Below, piece by piece: positions 1 to 11,960 of a DNA stretch of 64,000 nt. Position numbers and translations under genes: made by a program. This DNA is from Tipula vernalis. Its lineage: Eukaryota > Arthropoda > Insecta > Diptera > Tipulidae. The notes beneath the pieces are model-generated. The model worked only from the letters and a program-made list of their open reading frames with translations, did no database searches and was not told the origin of the DNA. The first letter of the stretch is position 1. The number at the start of each line of letters is the position of its first letter. The stretch lies in NCBI GenBank assembly GCA_958295665.1, contig OY282560.1, positions 144,452,091 through 144,516,090 of the forward strand. The letters run 5' to 3'.

Positions 1-327
1 TTTGGTATAGGTGAATACTCTATCTTGAGCATGAGCTCATTACGATAAAAGGTTCACCAATAATAGGCTAAAGCCATTAACTAATTATGTTTACAGCTCC
101 AAAGGTACGTTTCTCCAGTTAGGCAATGTTCTTCCAGAAATATTGTTTGCTTTTCATCTTCCTGGTATTGTTATTTTAGTTTCCAATTATTTTCATGGGT
201 TTCCGCGGTTGAGGCATGTAGTAGTTTCGCTTAGGTTATATATATCAATTAAAATTTAGAAATAATTAAATTAATTTAGAAAAAAAATATTTTTCGGAAA
301 ATTAAACACATGCGATTGACTTAAAAG
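1..327. other. AT-rich flank of BEL/Pao remnant
   Basis: No open frame or motif is convincing here. It lies just downstream, in minus-strand sense, of the BEL/Pao RNase H remnant. It may be decayed pol sequence, but I could not align it with any known domain. Confidence 0.3.
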
Positions 328-2200
328 TCAAAGCCTATTCCTTCGCCTATTCGTTAGCCAAAAGCTGAACCAGATATCGAACTGGATGAATTTATCGGTT
401 GGCATTCCTCGTGAAATTAAATCAGCTGGGTTGAACTCGGTTGTACGGTAGTGACTCGATTGGAAACGAAAGTCTACCATCTGGACGGACATTATCAAAT
501 GCATTATAATTGTTAGTCGGACCAATAAAAAGTTCGAACAACTTCGAAATTCAGGTTTTCGTGAATCCTTTGTGTTAGCTGTCCCAGTAGTACTGAGGCA
601 CATAACTGTGAGCATAAAGAACAGCTCCATATGCGCGTTCGCTAGCATCGGAAAATCTATGTACGTATTTGGATTCTACGTGGTTCCGTTGAAGTAAACC
701 AGTGTTGATCGATCTTGAAGTTGTTGAGTACAATGAAACACTCTCGAAGTATTTTCCAATACGTTTGTAGATGTTGTGGAAGCGATTGGTATCAATCCAG
801 TTTCAAATGCCATAGTGACTAGATTAGTAATTTACCCAACACCACCACTGGCGCCACTAGGACTGGCGCTTGGAGATCGTTGAGTTTGTGTTGACATAAA
901 TAAAGCAATTGAATTTGTCGGTCGACGGATGCTAACGTATTCCAAGTGTTTTGATCCACTCACTTCCATGAACGTTGACAAATGAATCGATGAATTCAGG
1001 TTGCACGTCTTTGGTGATCTCAGGAACGTTGGCACGAAGTATTATAATAATTTGAAGTTGCAGAAGCAATTGAATTTGCACCGGTTAACAAGTCATCAAC
1101 GTAGACATCTTTTTCGACAGCATGAGTGCGGGGGAGGTACCGTACGTGACAGTTTTCAGCTTAAATATGAACGGGGTTTATCTGGCGAATCTTGCTACAC
1201 AATTAATTAAAATCTGTGGTCGTCTTGATGGTCTTGAATTTTCCGATACATTTTGGCAATTTTTGCGCGTGTGGTGGGAAACGGACTAACATCGAAAACA
1301 GATCACTCTGTATGACTGGACCCACCATCATGGAGGTTTTGGTGGATCCAGCGAAAACTACACACAGTTTCGTCATGGAACTTTCAGTCTTTGTAACACA
1401 ATGGTGCGGCAAGTAGAATGTCGGTTCAGTGATGGACTTTGGGTTAACATGTTCAGTAATTGTTTTCGATTCGCCCAGAGTCGACGGATCCAATGGAAAT
1501 GGCAGCCTGATAATGAGTCGTCCCTCATTATCACTCGTGGTGAATTTTTGGAAATGCATTTCATACTCAACTTCTTCTGATGATAGCGGTTTGATAGATT
1601 GAGAGCAGTTCTCGATGTCCCAAAATTTCTCAATTTTATTACTCAACGTCATTGAACTCTCGACGGCCAAATGGCAATAATGTGTTCTGAAGCATAGATC
1701 CAGCTTGATTTGGCCCACAGAGAGTAAGTCCTGATAGATCTCCGCACCCAGCAGCAAGTCGATATTTTGAAAGTTGAGGAATTCAGAATCGGCGAGTTTT
1801 TTATTTGACGAAATTGCCCAGGATTCAATATTACCAATGTAATGATTGTTGAGCTGCCAAAACGTGCGACGACTTTGAATCCAATTCCACATATCTTGGC
1901 GGAACTGTTGCTACATAACAGCTTCAGTAACGATGCAAATGATTCGGTCATGATGTTCTACTGAGAACCGGATTCCAAAAGTTCTCTTGACCAAGGCCTG
2001 AATCTTGAACAATGCAGTGGCCAAATAGACAAATGACAACGAAGTTGTCTTACATTTGGCAATTTGGTTATTTTTTGTTTCCGAATCCAGTTTTGATACC
2101 ATGACGTATACGATCAGGTCGTCCCAATTATTTACTGGTCTATTAGACGATTCTAGTGAACGCAAATGTGATGGAAAATAACCCATCAAACCCAATAGTT
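328..2200 (-). pseudogene. BEL/Pao retrotransposon gag-pol remnant
   Basis: A decayed BEL/Pao polyprotein runs on the minus strand, split over several frames. From right to left: a gag-like stretch with the LRSLESSNRPVNNWDDLIVY signature (about 2050-2165); a protease/linker part with IDLLLGAEIYQDLL and a short acidic block around LSNKIEKFWDIE (about 1600-1760); the start of the reverse transcriptase with FYLPHHCVTKTESSMTKLCV followed by MVGPVIQSDLFSMLVRF (about 1290-1420); A17-type sequence with W, LP and NxF spacing (about 690-1000); and the RNase H end marked by NPADLISRG (about 400-430). These motif strings are typical of BEL/Pao pol. No LTRs, YxDD box or integrase core are visible. It abuts an opposite-strand Gypsy remnant at about 2.3 kb, so at least one boundary is a truncation. 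Confidence 0.85.
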
Positions 2201-2329
2201 TGTTAGAATTAGGCCTGTCGATTGGTTAAAATGGGAATAAAAATCTAACCTCATAATTCTCGTCTGATAATTCCACTGCTGAGACAGCACTAGCGACAAC
2301 ACCTCGAAGAGACAATTTTAAGTACTGGA

Positions 2330-4380
2330 ATTTATATCACATTCGCTTATATCACATACTATTAAGATTCGCGAAGGGGTTGAGCCGGTTAAACAACGTT
2401 TTTACGCGATTTCGCCTATCAAACAAAAACTTATATATGATGAATTGGTCATAGTGCATGGTCATCTCCAATCACTCTTGTGCATAAGGCGACTGCTATA
2501 GTGCGGTTATGTCTGGATGCCCGTGAACCGAACAAGGATACTGTAAAAGATGCCTACCCACTTCCACTTGTTGAGAGGCTGTTGGGACAATATGAGCAAA
2601 CTTAATATATCAACTCAATCGATTTGCAAGGCGCCTTTTGGCAAATACCCTTCGACTTGAATTATCGTGATAAGACCGCATTCACTGTACCTGGACGGCC
2701 CTTGTATCAGGTGATTCCAACTGAACTCTATGAATCTGTTTTCGCTTACCTCGATGACTTGCTAATAACATCCGCAACTTTAGAGAAACATTTTAAGCTT
2801 TTGGAGTTAGCAGCCCGACTCTTAAAAACAAGGGAACTTACGGTAAATATTTAGTGTAAATTCTTACTTAATGAAATAGTATATGTAGGATATATTGTTG
2901 GAGACGAATCCCTGAAAGTTAATCCAGGAAAGAACCAGGGGATTTTGGACTACCACCACCACAATCCGTTAAACAAATACGGCGGCTCCTGGAATTATGT
3001 GGTTGGTATCGCAGATTCATTAAAAATTTTGCAATATTGGCAGCTCCAATAACTGACCTTCTAACACACAGCGAGCTTCCGAAAAATTAAAAATTGCGCT
3101 TTCTACAACTCCCGTATTAGCTAATCCTAATTTTAAACGGGTTTTCTTCATTCAGTGCGATGCCTGTGCCGATGGCATTGATAGTGTTTTATTCAAACTA
3201 GATGATGATAGTGTTTTATTCAAACTAGATGATGTAGTCAGCGTAAAAACGTTTCGATGATACATAGAGGGGTATCCATTTACTATTTACAGTGATCATG
3301 CTGCGTTACGATGGTTAATGGCCTAGAAGGATTTATCGGATAGGCTTGAAAGGTGGAGCTTAAAACTTCAATCATATTGATTTGAGATCGACTATCGAAA
3401 AGGTTCCGAAAATATGGTCGCTGATTCTTTGTCAATAGAAAATATTTCTGAAACGGTTACGGTAATCCCTGATGATCAGTTGCCCTCATTACACATTAAT
3501 CTCAATTCGACAGCGTTCACCTCTTCTGAATATCAAAGGCAAATTAAAAATATTGAGAAACTAGATCCACAACAGTGCAATTACTGTGTTAGAAACGGTA
3601 AAATTCTGGTTCAACTCTCTTATGATTCTAAATACGTAGATACTGATATAACCGATTGGAAATTGGTATTGGATGTTAAGGTATTGGATGGTATTGGATG
3701 TTAAGGAATTGGTTTACCAATGTGATAAATGCAAAATGAATAAAGCAGTGAGTCCCACACTAAGACCATTTATGGGAAAGCAACCTGAATCTTCTAGACC
3801 ATTTCAACGAGTATATATTGACTTTTTGGGACCGTACCCTAGATCCAAGAGTGGGAACTGTTATATACGTACTTATTGTTTTGGACCATTTTTCCAAATT
3901 CTCTATGTTAAAACCCTTGAGAGAGGCCAATTCAAAATCATTAAGCGAATTTGTAGAACATCAAATTTTCAATTTATTTTCTGTGCATGAGACGATCATG
4001 CAACAATTTATTGCTAAGCAATTTCAACAACTATTATCTAAATTTGGGGTAAGCCACCTTCGAACACCCTTATACCCCCCGCAGTCTAATGCTTCGGAGC
4101 GAGTAAACCGAACCATTATAGGAGCAATTCGATGGTATATAGCTGATTCTCATTCCAATTGGGAATTAGATATACATGAAGTAGCTGCAGCTCTCCGAAA
4201 TTTTCATGGTACCACCAATTACTCGCCACATTTTTTGGCCTCTGGGCAATACTTGGTTTTACACGGCTCAGAATATGAATTGTGGAATTTGCTTGAAGAA
4301 GTAAATGACAATTACACATTATTTCTAAACCGGATCGACTTGGTTGCGGTTGATAGATAATGCGCAATAAACTTTTCATA
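2330..4380 (+). pseudogene. Ty3/Gypsy pol remnant (RT, RNase H, integrase)
   Basis: A decayed Gypsy-type pol reads left to right. The RT begins near 2335 and contains KDAYPLPLVERLLG, then SIDLQGAFWQIPF and the catalytic FAYLDDLLI at about 2740-2770. About 25 residues normally found between GRPLYQ and VIPTEL are missing, so the palm is internally deleted. The RT connection carries RFIKNFAILAAPITDLL (about 3010-3065). RNase H carries YPFTIYSDHAALRWLM (about 3270-3320). The integrase follows, with a zinc-binding YQCDKCKMNKA (about 3713-3745) and the core motif RVYIDFLGPYPRSKSGN. It ends with PPQSNASERVNRTIIGAIRW and the family's C-terminal region to about 4360. Frames shift at least three times and several stops are present. 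No LTR was found. The element is dead. Confidence 0.88.
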
Positions 4381-4685
4381 ACGTTCCAGTTGCTCTAAAA
4401 GGTTTTTTTATGAACGGTTTTGAGCGACGGAAATCTACGGTTGGAGGAATTTAGTACTATTCCTTGATGTGCCGTTATATATAACCATGCCAAATCTCGA
4501 ATATTTGCTTACAATAAGCGGTCCCAATTACCACTTGACACGACTAAACTGGTTGTGCACTGTAAAATGGTACAGTTATATCTCGTAAATTTCCCGTTCT
4601 CATAAAGTAGCGTGGATGGTACGCCCCATCTGATACCAAAATTATGGAGCCCAAGCTTTTTTGTGCTGGAAAATATAGTCCGGAA
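4381..4685. other. No recognisable feature
   Basis: AT-rich sequence after the Gypsy integrase remnant. It could be the decayed integrase C-terminus or 3' untranslated part of that element. I see no motif that proves it. Confidence 0.3.
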
Positions 4686-4835
4686 TATTGAAATAAACCA
4701 TTTTTACTATGGATTCCCATGGCGAACAATGAAAAATTATATGTACCACTTAAAAGGCTTCTAAAAAATTATGACGTTTGATTATGGCTCTTTACTCTAG
4801 AAGGCTCTGGTGTAACTCGCGTTAAAACGTGTAAT
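4686..4835 (+). repeat. Dispersed repeat family A, partial copy
   Basis: This copy shares the strings catttttactatggattcc and gattatggctctttactcta, followed by gaaggctctg, with related segments at 32.97-33.05 kb (inverted), 42.54-43.06 kb and 46.97-47.57 kb (inverted). It represents only the last 150 bases of the family. No coding capacity is seen, so it is probably a short non-autonomous DNA element or SINE-like repeat. Confidence 0.6.
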
Positions 4836-5065
4836 TGCAGTACTCAAGTAAATTTCACTTCCTTATCGCATGATACCTTTTGTAAATATGACATCTTTTC
4901 TTGTTTCATATGCCCCTGTCTTTCCTAACATTTTTGTTCTATTGAAGCTTTTACCGCGGTCTTAAAAGACCAAAGTAATTAAATCCTGTCAAAAATGATC
5001 AAAAATTTGGTTTGTCCAAAACCACTTTTCTCAACGTTTTGAAAGTCCCTGAGTCTAAAAAAGCA

Positions 5066-5086
5066 AAAAAAAAAAAAAAAAAAAAT
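5066..5086 (+). repeat. Poly(A) tract
   Basis: An uninterrupted run of about 21 A. It precedes a segment rich in short gtctg/gtccg words and the start of dispersed repeat family B. Confidence 0.8.
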
Positions 5087-5094
5087 TCCATGCG

Positions 5095-5790
5095 TCTGTC
5101 TGCATGACCGGTTATCTGGATGTCCGGATGTCTGAATGTCTGTACCCATGTTATCTCGCGAACGGCTTGCTCGATTTAGAATATTTTTTGCAAATCTGTT
5201 TGCGGCCTTGACCATAGAAGGCCGGGATTTGAAAAATTTTTGGAACCTTTGCGTTAAGAGGGTCGGGTACCTGCCATACGAATTGACCCAAAATACCTGG
5301 TTATACAAATATTTCCAAATTTTTAATATATGCTGCTTTGAATATTGAGTTGGGTATTGAGTTTGGGGTTGAGTTGAACGTTAAGTTAGGGGTCAATTTG
5401 CGGGTTGAATTCAAGTTGAGTTGGAGTTGAGTTGGGGTTGGGTTAAAATATAGTGAGCAGTTAACCAATTTTTTGTTTATTCTGGTTTGAGGATTGAGTT
5501 TAAATAGAGTTTGCGGTTGGTCTGAGGGTTGAGTTGGGGGCCGTTTGCGGGTTGAATTGTGGTTGAGCTCGTGTTGGACCAGTGTTTAGTGAGAAGTTGA
5601 GCAATCTATAAATTAAAGTTAGTGTTTGTATGTATGTATAGCATATGTTATGTGTATCATGTAAAAACAAATCCATACGACTTAACCGATTTGAACCAAA
5701 CCTTACACAAATATTGTTTAAGACTTAAGAAAGGTCACTGTTAATATCTCAAACCTCAAATTGAACTTGTTACATTTCAAATTAAACCTT
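5095..5790 (+). repeat. Dispersed repeat family B (5' part, GTTGAG-rich)
   Basis: The segment begins with gtctg-type words, then atctcgcgaacggcttg and a moderately conserved stretch (about 5150-5310). It passes into a degenerate minisatellite built from words such as gttgagttgggg (about 5340-5600). The same order occurs on the opposite strand at 59.80-59.36 kb, including the phrase for a tccaaaatacctggttat-like segment and the gggttgagttgggggcc word. So this is a colinear dispersed repeat, not random low-complexity DNA. It continues directly into the 108-bp array. Confidence 0.7.
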
Positions 5791-6655
5791 TAGCAAATTA
5801 AATGAATGGCCAATTAGGATGGAACTTATCTATTTCTTAATTGATTTTAGTGAAATTTGACTTCCGCGATGGAAATGGGATTCTAAAATGAGTTTTGGAT
5901 GAAATTCTGGAATATGGCCAAGTATGATGGAACTTGCCTATTTATCAACCAATTATTATGAAATTTGACAAGAGTGTTGAAAATGGGATTCTACTCTTCT
6001 ATTCTATGGAACTTGCCTATTTTTTAATCAATTATGATGAAATTCGGCTTGCACATTGGGAATGGGATTCTAAAATGATTTTTGGATAAATTCTGGAATG
6101 GGGAAAAGTATGAGGGAACTTGTCTATTTATCAACCGATTGTGATGAAATTTGTTATGTGTGTTGGAAATGGGATTCTAAAACGATATGTGGATGAAGTT
6201 CTGGAATATGGTCAAGTATGATGGAACTTGCCTGTTTCTCAAACAATTTTGATGAAATTCGGCTAGTGCATTGGAAATGGAATTCTAACATGATTTTTGG
6301 ATGAAGTTCTGGAATATGGCCAATATGATGGAACTTGTATATTTCTTAACCGATTATGATGAAATTCTGCATTTGCGTTGAAAATGGGATTTTAAAATGA
6401 ATTTTGGATGAAATTCTGGAATATGGCCAAGTATGGTGGAACTTACATATTTATTAACCGATTATGATGAAATTCGACACGCGCATTGGAACTGTGATTA
6501 TAAAATGATTTTCGCATAAAGCTCGAGAATATGACCAGGTAAGATGGAACTTGCCTATTCCTTAACATATTATGATGAAATTTGACATTTGCGTTGTAAA
6601 TGGGATTCTAAAATGATTTTTAGATAAAGTTCTGGAATAGGGACAAGGAATAAGT
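5790..6655 (+). repeat. 108-bp minisatellite array, about 8 units
   Basis: The landmark ggattctaaaatg or a close variant recurs at about 5881, 5989, 6068, 6175, 6283, 6390, 6498 and 6606. The spacings are 108, 79, 107, 108, 107, 108 and 108. Each unit includes tggatgaaattctggaatat, a variant of ggccaagtatgatggaactt and a gattatgatgaaatt word. One unit is shortened to 79 bp. Reverse-oriented single units occur at about 56.55-56.69 kb and 59.19-59.34 kb, which ties the array to repeat family B. Confidence 0.88.
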
Positions 6656-6756
6656 TATAATTTGAACTGTAAAAAGTTTAATTTGAAATGTTAAAGGTTC
6701 AATTTGAAGTGTAAAAGGATCAAATTAAAGTGTAAAAGATTCCATTTGAAGTGTAC
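6656..6756 (+). repeat. 21-22-bp tandem repeat, about 5 units
   Basis: Short tandem copies of an aatttgaagtgtaaaaggttc-like word follow directly after the 108-bp array. The units differ at several positions, so the array is old. Confidence 0.65.
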
Positions 6757-7079
6757 CCGTAAAACCTGTATCATCGTAGAAATATCTGTCCTCTAATAAA
6801 GTGTCAGCTTATCTAAGGGACGATTCCATTGAAAAACTTCAGTTGCATGTGACTTAAAAGTTTGTCCGTTGAAGTGAGGATTCCGCTAAATTGAGTGTCC
6901 GTAGAAATGAGGTTTCACTGTATTTCAAAGTGAGTGTTTATATATATGTACAGTGTACGTGTATGCTATTTAAACAAATACACAAGGTCACTGTTCATAT
7001 CTCAAATTTTTATCTCCTTCTTGAGAGATGATAATCAGGTCCAAAGTTATTAAAGAGGAATTTTTAAAACTTCAAAAAT

Positions 7080-7470
7080 TGAGTTGTTTTTGGTTGTATG
7101 ATGGTGTGATGGTTGGTATATAAGAATTGAGTGATGGGAAGGTAATAGTGATGATGATGATGGTATGATGGTACGATGGTATGATGGTATGGTGGTATGA
7201 TGGTATAATGATGATAGTTTGAGTTGGGCAGAGGGTTGAAATTTGGTTCGAGCTAAGTTGAATTGAAGTTGAGTTAGGATTTAGTTAGCCTGTATTGGGG
7301 TTAAGTGAGTTGTTCGGTTGATGAATTATTTAAGAGTTGATTAGGAGTTAGGTTAATGGTTCATTTGAAAGTTTATTTGGGGTTGATTTATTGGCGGTTA
7401 ATTACTTGATTGCATTTAGAATTGTGTTGCGATTGAGCTGGAGGTTAAGCTCATGAGGTTTCAGCCCTTT
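7080..7470 (+). repeat. (GATGGTAT)n microsatellite and GTTGAG-rich repeat
   Basis: From about 7085 to 7215 the sequence is an imperfect gatggtat array. From 7215 to 7460 it is a second degenerate gttgag/gttaag minisatellite resembling that at 5.34-5.60 kb. A ggtcactgtt-atatctcaa phrase occurs at both about 5730 and 6985, suggesting that part of family B has been duplicated here. Confidence 0.65.
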
Positions 7471-7474
7471 ATAT

Positions 7475-9670
7475 TGTTAAAAAATACCAAACCTTATTTT
7501 ATTTTAATTATAACCGTAAATCGTAAAACGGAACTGAATGTATATAGGATTCAGTTGATTTAAAAAAATACTAAAATGTTGAGGTACTTTTCATTCATAA
7601 ATTTTGTATGAACTGAGGTCATGTCTTTAGGCTTTATATACATTTGCATGTTACCGAATACGTATATATGTATGTATGTAGATTTATTTCTTCTTATATG
7701 AATAATGTTTTGTTCCGAAAATTGGAAGAACATTTTATTATATTGCCAAGAGAAATTCAATTTCTTTATCGCGTTAAATAATCGCATTGATTTATTGCTC
7801 ACATATATGGTTTCTAGTTCCCAATGGCGTAAATGATAAATCAAGAGTTTAATACTGGAAAATTATGGAAGATTATAACGGATATTTTTCAACAAGTAAA
7901 TTATTTACCTAATAGTTACATATTGTCGTTAACAGCTAGCCAATAATTGAGAACAATTTATGGTTTTGTAGCATTTTAATGCGGTAATAAGTTTATTAGC
8001 AACATACCATTTTGACAATGGGTGTTCAGTTTTATACAAAGATCCCCATAAATTATTTTAAATGGCAAGCCATTTATTTATAATGATTGACATAACATTT
8101 AACAATTTTATGCTTAATAAATCTCTTGTCAATTATGTATTTATACTCGTATATGATGCCGGATTAAAGAACAATTTTTAACACAATTTTTTTTTGTAGT
8201 GTTCATGCATATGAGGATTTATAACCACTATGCATTTCAAAAACGTTTAACTTAATTTTTGTAGTTTAATGGAAAATACATAAGAGCGTTGTAATTTATT
8301 ATAATTTATTCAATTGCATGATATAAAAAGTTAACAGTGTAGTTACCACAAATAGGTTAAACAGATTCTGAACCTTGACATTTGAATTTTGATTTCGGTA
8401 AATTGTGAATTTTACATTTTTTAATTATGCGACTTCAGTAAGGACAAAGAATGATATCAAAACAAGAAGTAATGTTTGAAAAAGCCATTAGAATACATTT
8501 ACTCCGGTTACAACCTAAAATTACAAATGTTTTCTGTTTTTATATTCAGAGATTATGTTAATAATTTACGTGATCTAATTTCATTATGAGACGGAAACAA
8601 TTAGACAAATTACAAGCCTAATATTTCGTTTTTTTTTCATTCCACACATTTTGCTTTCTAATATTTTCGATGTGTTCCTTTTTAAGTGTACCATATATAC
8701 ACGAAATCGCATTGAGACTAAACAAACTGTTAATTAGAATTACACATGTTTAGCACGCAATGAATGGAGATGATTTGTTGAAGAAAAAATGATAAAACCC
8801 TTGAATAAATTAATGTGTCGTTTAAACTTTAATTCGTAACTCTCTGCTAAGATTAATTACTAAAGTAAAATCTTAAAATTCATCATCTTTTATTATCTCG
8901 CACGCTATTTAATAAATCATAAGCTTCGCCTTCCAAATATACTGCAAAACATGATTAAATATTCGTTGGTTTATTTATGTACAAAATAATGTAGACGAAA
9001 TCCTCACACCACCATTAACAGAAAATCGAATCTCAAATATTTTCCAGCTTTCACTTTATTAAAATTAAATCGGCTTGAATCCTACATTCAAACGTCAAAT
9101 AAATGTATACATACAGAGTAATGAAATTACGATAATTGAATAATAAAATATTACTGGCAGAAAAACAAAAAAATCATTTTCTCAAACTTATAAACAACAA
9201 CAGTGCCAAAAAAGATGAAATATTCCAAATATTCCTCCCGCAGCATCCCAAATATGTATATTTGGTTTAATTCGTCGTGTTTGGTAATTTATTGATTTTC
9301 CTAATTTTTTATTATATAAACACGACATAATTTATTTTATAATACATATTACAATAAAATACTAAGTTTTATTTTCTTTTAAAGAAAATGGGGTCCATAA
9401 ATTATGGATGGAGATGAATGTAAAATCCAATGAAGAATATTAATTGCTATATACGCTTAGAGTGATTAATAGCAGTAGATAGAAAATCTGTATAATTTTT
9501 TAAGCCAGTATAACATATTTCAACTTACTTACATGATGTGTTCGCATAACAAACCTTCTTTGCAGAACGCCAACCGTTCCAAATGCAGTACTTCACCTGG
9601 CTACGTTTTCTTTAATCGGGATAATCCAGTGGTTTATTGGATTAAGGAAACTCAGCGACGTAAAAGTACC
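7475..9670. other. AT-rich spacer without recognised genes
   Basis: About 2.2 kb of strongly AT-rich DNA. Open frames on either strand are short (at most about 110 codons) with low-complexity composition and no motif I recognise. The last 140 bases (9533-9675) are somewhat more GC-rich. They are the left flank of the BEL/Pao insertion and would join to the sequence at 15161 if the element were removed. Confidence 0.5.
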
Positions 9671-9675
9671 CCTTC
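9671..9675. repeat. Target-site duplication CCTTC (left)
   Basis: ccttc directly precedes the left LTR and is repeated directly after the right LTR at 15161-15165. Five-base duplications are usual for BEL/Pao. Confidence 0.85.
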
Positions 9676-9839
9676 GGTTGTATTTGTGCACTTTTTAATA
9701 ATAACGATTATTTTCGAGTACGTTTTATTTTATTTTATTTCTATATTTCGTGCGCGCTGTGCGAATTATAACACAAGGCTTACTAAAAAAATTAATACAA
9801 ACGAAAAACAAACTGTGTGGTGCGAAATATATTTGAACA
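9676..9839 (-). repeat. BEL/Pao 3' LTR
   Basis: A 164-bp copy of the LTR that also lies at 14990-15160. It shares ttgtatttgtg at one end, tttcgtgcgcgctgtgcgaa in the middle and atttgaaca at the other. The first base is G where the other LTR has T. Relative to its partner it lacks about 8 bases after aataataacga. Confidence 0.9.
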
Positions 9840-9853
9840 TTCTCCCCCCCCCC
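9840..9853 (-). promoter_or_regulatory. Polypurine tract of BEL/Pao element
   Basis: Immediately inside the 3' LTR the plus strand reads ttctcccccccccc, which is a G/A-only run on the element's coding strand. The position is that expected for the primer of plus-strand DNA synthesis. Confidence 0.75.
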
Positions 9854-9963
9854 TTGGGCTGAGGGCCCAAGGTTGATCCCACATTTGTGCAAGGGAAATG
9901 GAAAAACCTAGCTAGAAGAGCTAGGGGAAAACGTATTTCCTGATCACTGGGGGGGTTGAGATG

Positions 9964-10250
9964 TCACGAAGCACTCGCGCCTACGAGTAATTGATGGGAA
10001 GAACGCAGAGTTTTTGAATAGGGCGTTTTTTTGGTGCCAGCAGCTGTTCTAACGGTCACATTACGTACAAGACCATCATGACCGGGATGAACTTCTTCGA
10101 TTCGACCAAGGGCCCAACACGTCGGTGGTAGATTTTCCTCCAGTACGATTACCATATCACCGGTCTTAATGTTTTCTTGGGGTCGATACCATTTGCTTCG
10201 TTTCTGTAATTATACAAGAAAATCATCCTTCCAGCGATGCCAGAATGATT
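9964..10250 (-). pseudogene. BEL/Pao pol C-terminal domain (DUF5641-like)
   Basis: The minus strand codes for the characteristic C-terminal tail of BEL/Pao pol. It has a W-H/R-W word (FWHRWKDDFL), a GDMVIVLEENLPP turn and the ALGRIEEVHPGHDGLVRNVT block that typifies this domain. One stop lies near 10205. It follows abruptly on the post-RNase H sequence to its right, with no integrase core in between. Confidence 0.85.
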
Positions 10251-10253
10251 GAG

Positions 10254-10575
10254 TTATTTTTTGCTGTTGGCCCCACAGTGTGAGTTATACTGTAGAGCCT
10301 TCCACTCTAAACTAAAGCATTCGATCTGTACTAAGCGGGACCAATATTTTATTGCGTTATCGCACTCCACTGATAACACAGGAGTACCGTCTTGAAATGT
10401 TGCTGGTTTGACAGGTTTAACGCTATTTCCCTTTATTCTTCGAATGAACCGGAAAACAAACGCTGTTGTTCGTATCAATTTATTCAGCGTGGACGCTCTA
10501 TTAATCAGTGGTTCTTCATTAACCATAAAGTATGCCACTGGAAATTCATAATATATGTTGATATGCGCATTTAAT
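10254..10575 (-). pseudogene. BEL/Pao pol segment between RNase H and integrase
   Basis: The stretch contains LNKLIRTTAFVFRFIRR and AIKYWSRLVQIECFSLEW, which in BEL/Pao pol precede the integrase zinc-binding region. It ends after NSHCGANSKK, where the frame hits a stop. The roughly 300 residues expected for the H2C2 and D,D35E integrase core are missing between this piece and the C-terminal tail at 9964-10250. Confidence 0.82.
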
Positions 10576-10579
10576 AATT

Positions 10580-11532
10580 TTACAGATTATTACAGTTCAA
10601 CCGTATATTGTTTGGCCAGTTGTTCGGTTCTTCTTGGAGCCATTGCGGACCATTCCACCATAGTTGGTAATTTTTCAATTGCATAGCAGCACAGCCTCTC
10701 GATAACAAATCTGCTGAATTCTGATCTCCAGGAATATGATGCCAGTCGTTAACATCTGAAGATGATAATATAGTAGCAGTTCGATTTGCGACAAACGGCT
10801 TTAACGATTGCTGCTTTTTCTTCAACCAATGAATGACGATGGTTGAGTCCGTCCAGTAATGAACAGTTATATATGACAGGTTGCATGCCTTTTGAACGAA
10901 CTTGCATAAATTGATACTCATGACGCCCCCATTAGTTCTAAACGAGGAACTGTTTGTGGCTTAATTGGTGCGACCTTATTTCTTGATGTAATGAGACGAA
11001 CAATCACATTTCCATTATGATGAACTGACCGAAGGTAGGCACATGATCCATATGCTGCTTTCGAGGCATCTGAAAACAAATGCAGCTGCAGTTGCACTTC
11101 TTTTGAGTAGGCTATCCATCTTGGAACGGGTATTGTTACCAATTCAGTTACGCTCTGATGAAACGATGACCATAATGCCATGATGTGATTAGGAACAAGG
11201 TCGTCCCAACCAATATCTAGTTTCCAAATTTCTTGCATGGCAATCTTACCAGCAATGATAACTGGTGCAAAAAGTCCAGTAGGATCGTATACTTGAGCAA
11301 TTCGAATGATGAATTGTCGTTTGGTAAAGGTAATGTCCTTGTTTGCTGGATAATCATCGATTTTGATATAAAAATCGTCTTTGCTTGGATCCCACATCAT
11401 ACCTAATGTCCCAGTATTAGGTTGTAGTTCTATTTCACGCCACTCATTTTGCACAAGTTCTTTAGCCAATTCCGAGTTACTGGTAGCCCATTTTGCTAAT
11501 TCAAATCCAGCAGAAGCTAACATTTCAATCAT
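10580..11532 (-). pseudogene. BEL/Pao A17-type and RNase H domains
   Basis: Two long frames give the region after the RT palm. In element order it has LGMMWDPSKDDFYIKID, then RIAQVYDPTGLFAPVIIAGK, an LHLFSDASKAAYGSCAYLR block, PRLELMGAS, and RNase H with HYWTDSTIVIHWLKKK. It closes with the HHIPGDQNSADLLSRG and WWNGPQWL words. These are standard BEL/Pao motifs in the right order. A frame change occurs at about 10920, between the two pieces. Confidence 0.9.
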
Positions 11533-11536
11533 TCGG

Positions 11537-11960
11537 CTATGCTGTTTTTAATTCTTCCAATGTTTCAGCACCAGATAGGAAGTCATCTATGTAAAAATTT
11601 GCCAGGGTGGCCACAGAAGCAGCCGGAAACCGTATTGCCGAGTCCCTGGTGCATTGTTGTAGAGCTCGAACAGAGATAAACCCCGCCGACGTAAACCCCC
11701 AAATGACACAAGTGATGAAATATTCCCCAATGGGTTCATTTGCTGCTGGACGCAAAAAAATTCGTTGGAAATCCCATTGATCCTGGTGGACCTTTATTTG
11801 GCGAAACATCTTCACGATATCCGCTGTCAAGGCAAATCGGTACATTCGAAACAGCAACAACGTTTCACATAGATCAGCTTGCAATTTCTCGTCCGGCAGT
11901 TATTGATCGTTGAATGATGCTCCCGATGATGTTATACAAGATGCATCAAACACGACGCGA
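11537..11960 (-). pseudogene. BEL/Pao reverse transcriptase palm
   Basis: The reading frame contains FALTADIVKMFRQIKVH with the first catalytic aspartate, VIWGFTSAGFISVRALQQ, and the YxDD box as FYIDDFLSGAET. Both catalytic aspartates of the YIDD box are intact. The N-terminal finger region (about 11900-12060) is in a different frame and recognisable only in pieces. Confidence 0.88.

Noticed and set aside
1216..1416. Plus-strand frame antisense to the BEL/Pao remnant
   Set aside because: Shadow of the minus-strand coding sequence; likewise several plus-strand frames over the Helitron and BEL/Pao elements.
7560..7844. 94-codon minus-strand frame in the AT-rich spacer
   Set aside because: Low-complexity I/N/K/Y-rich product and no motif.
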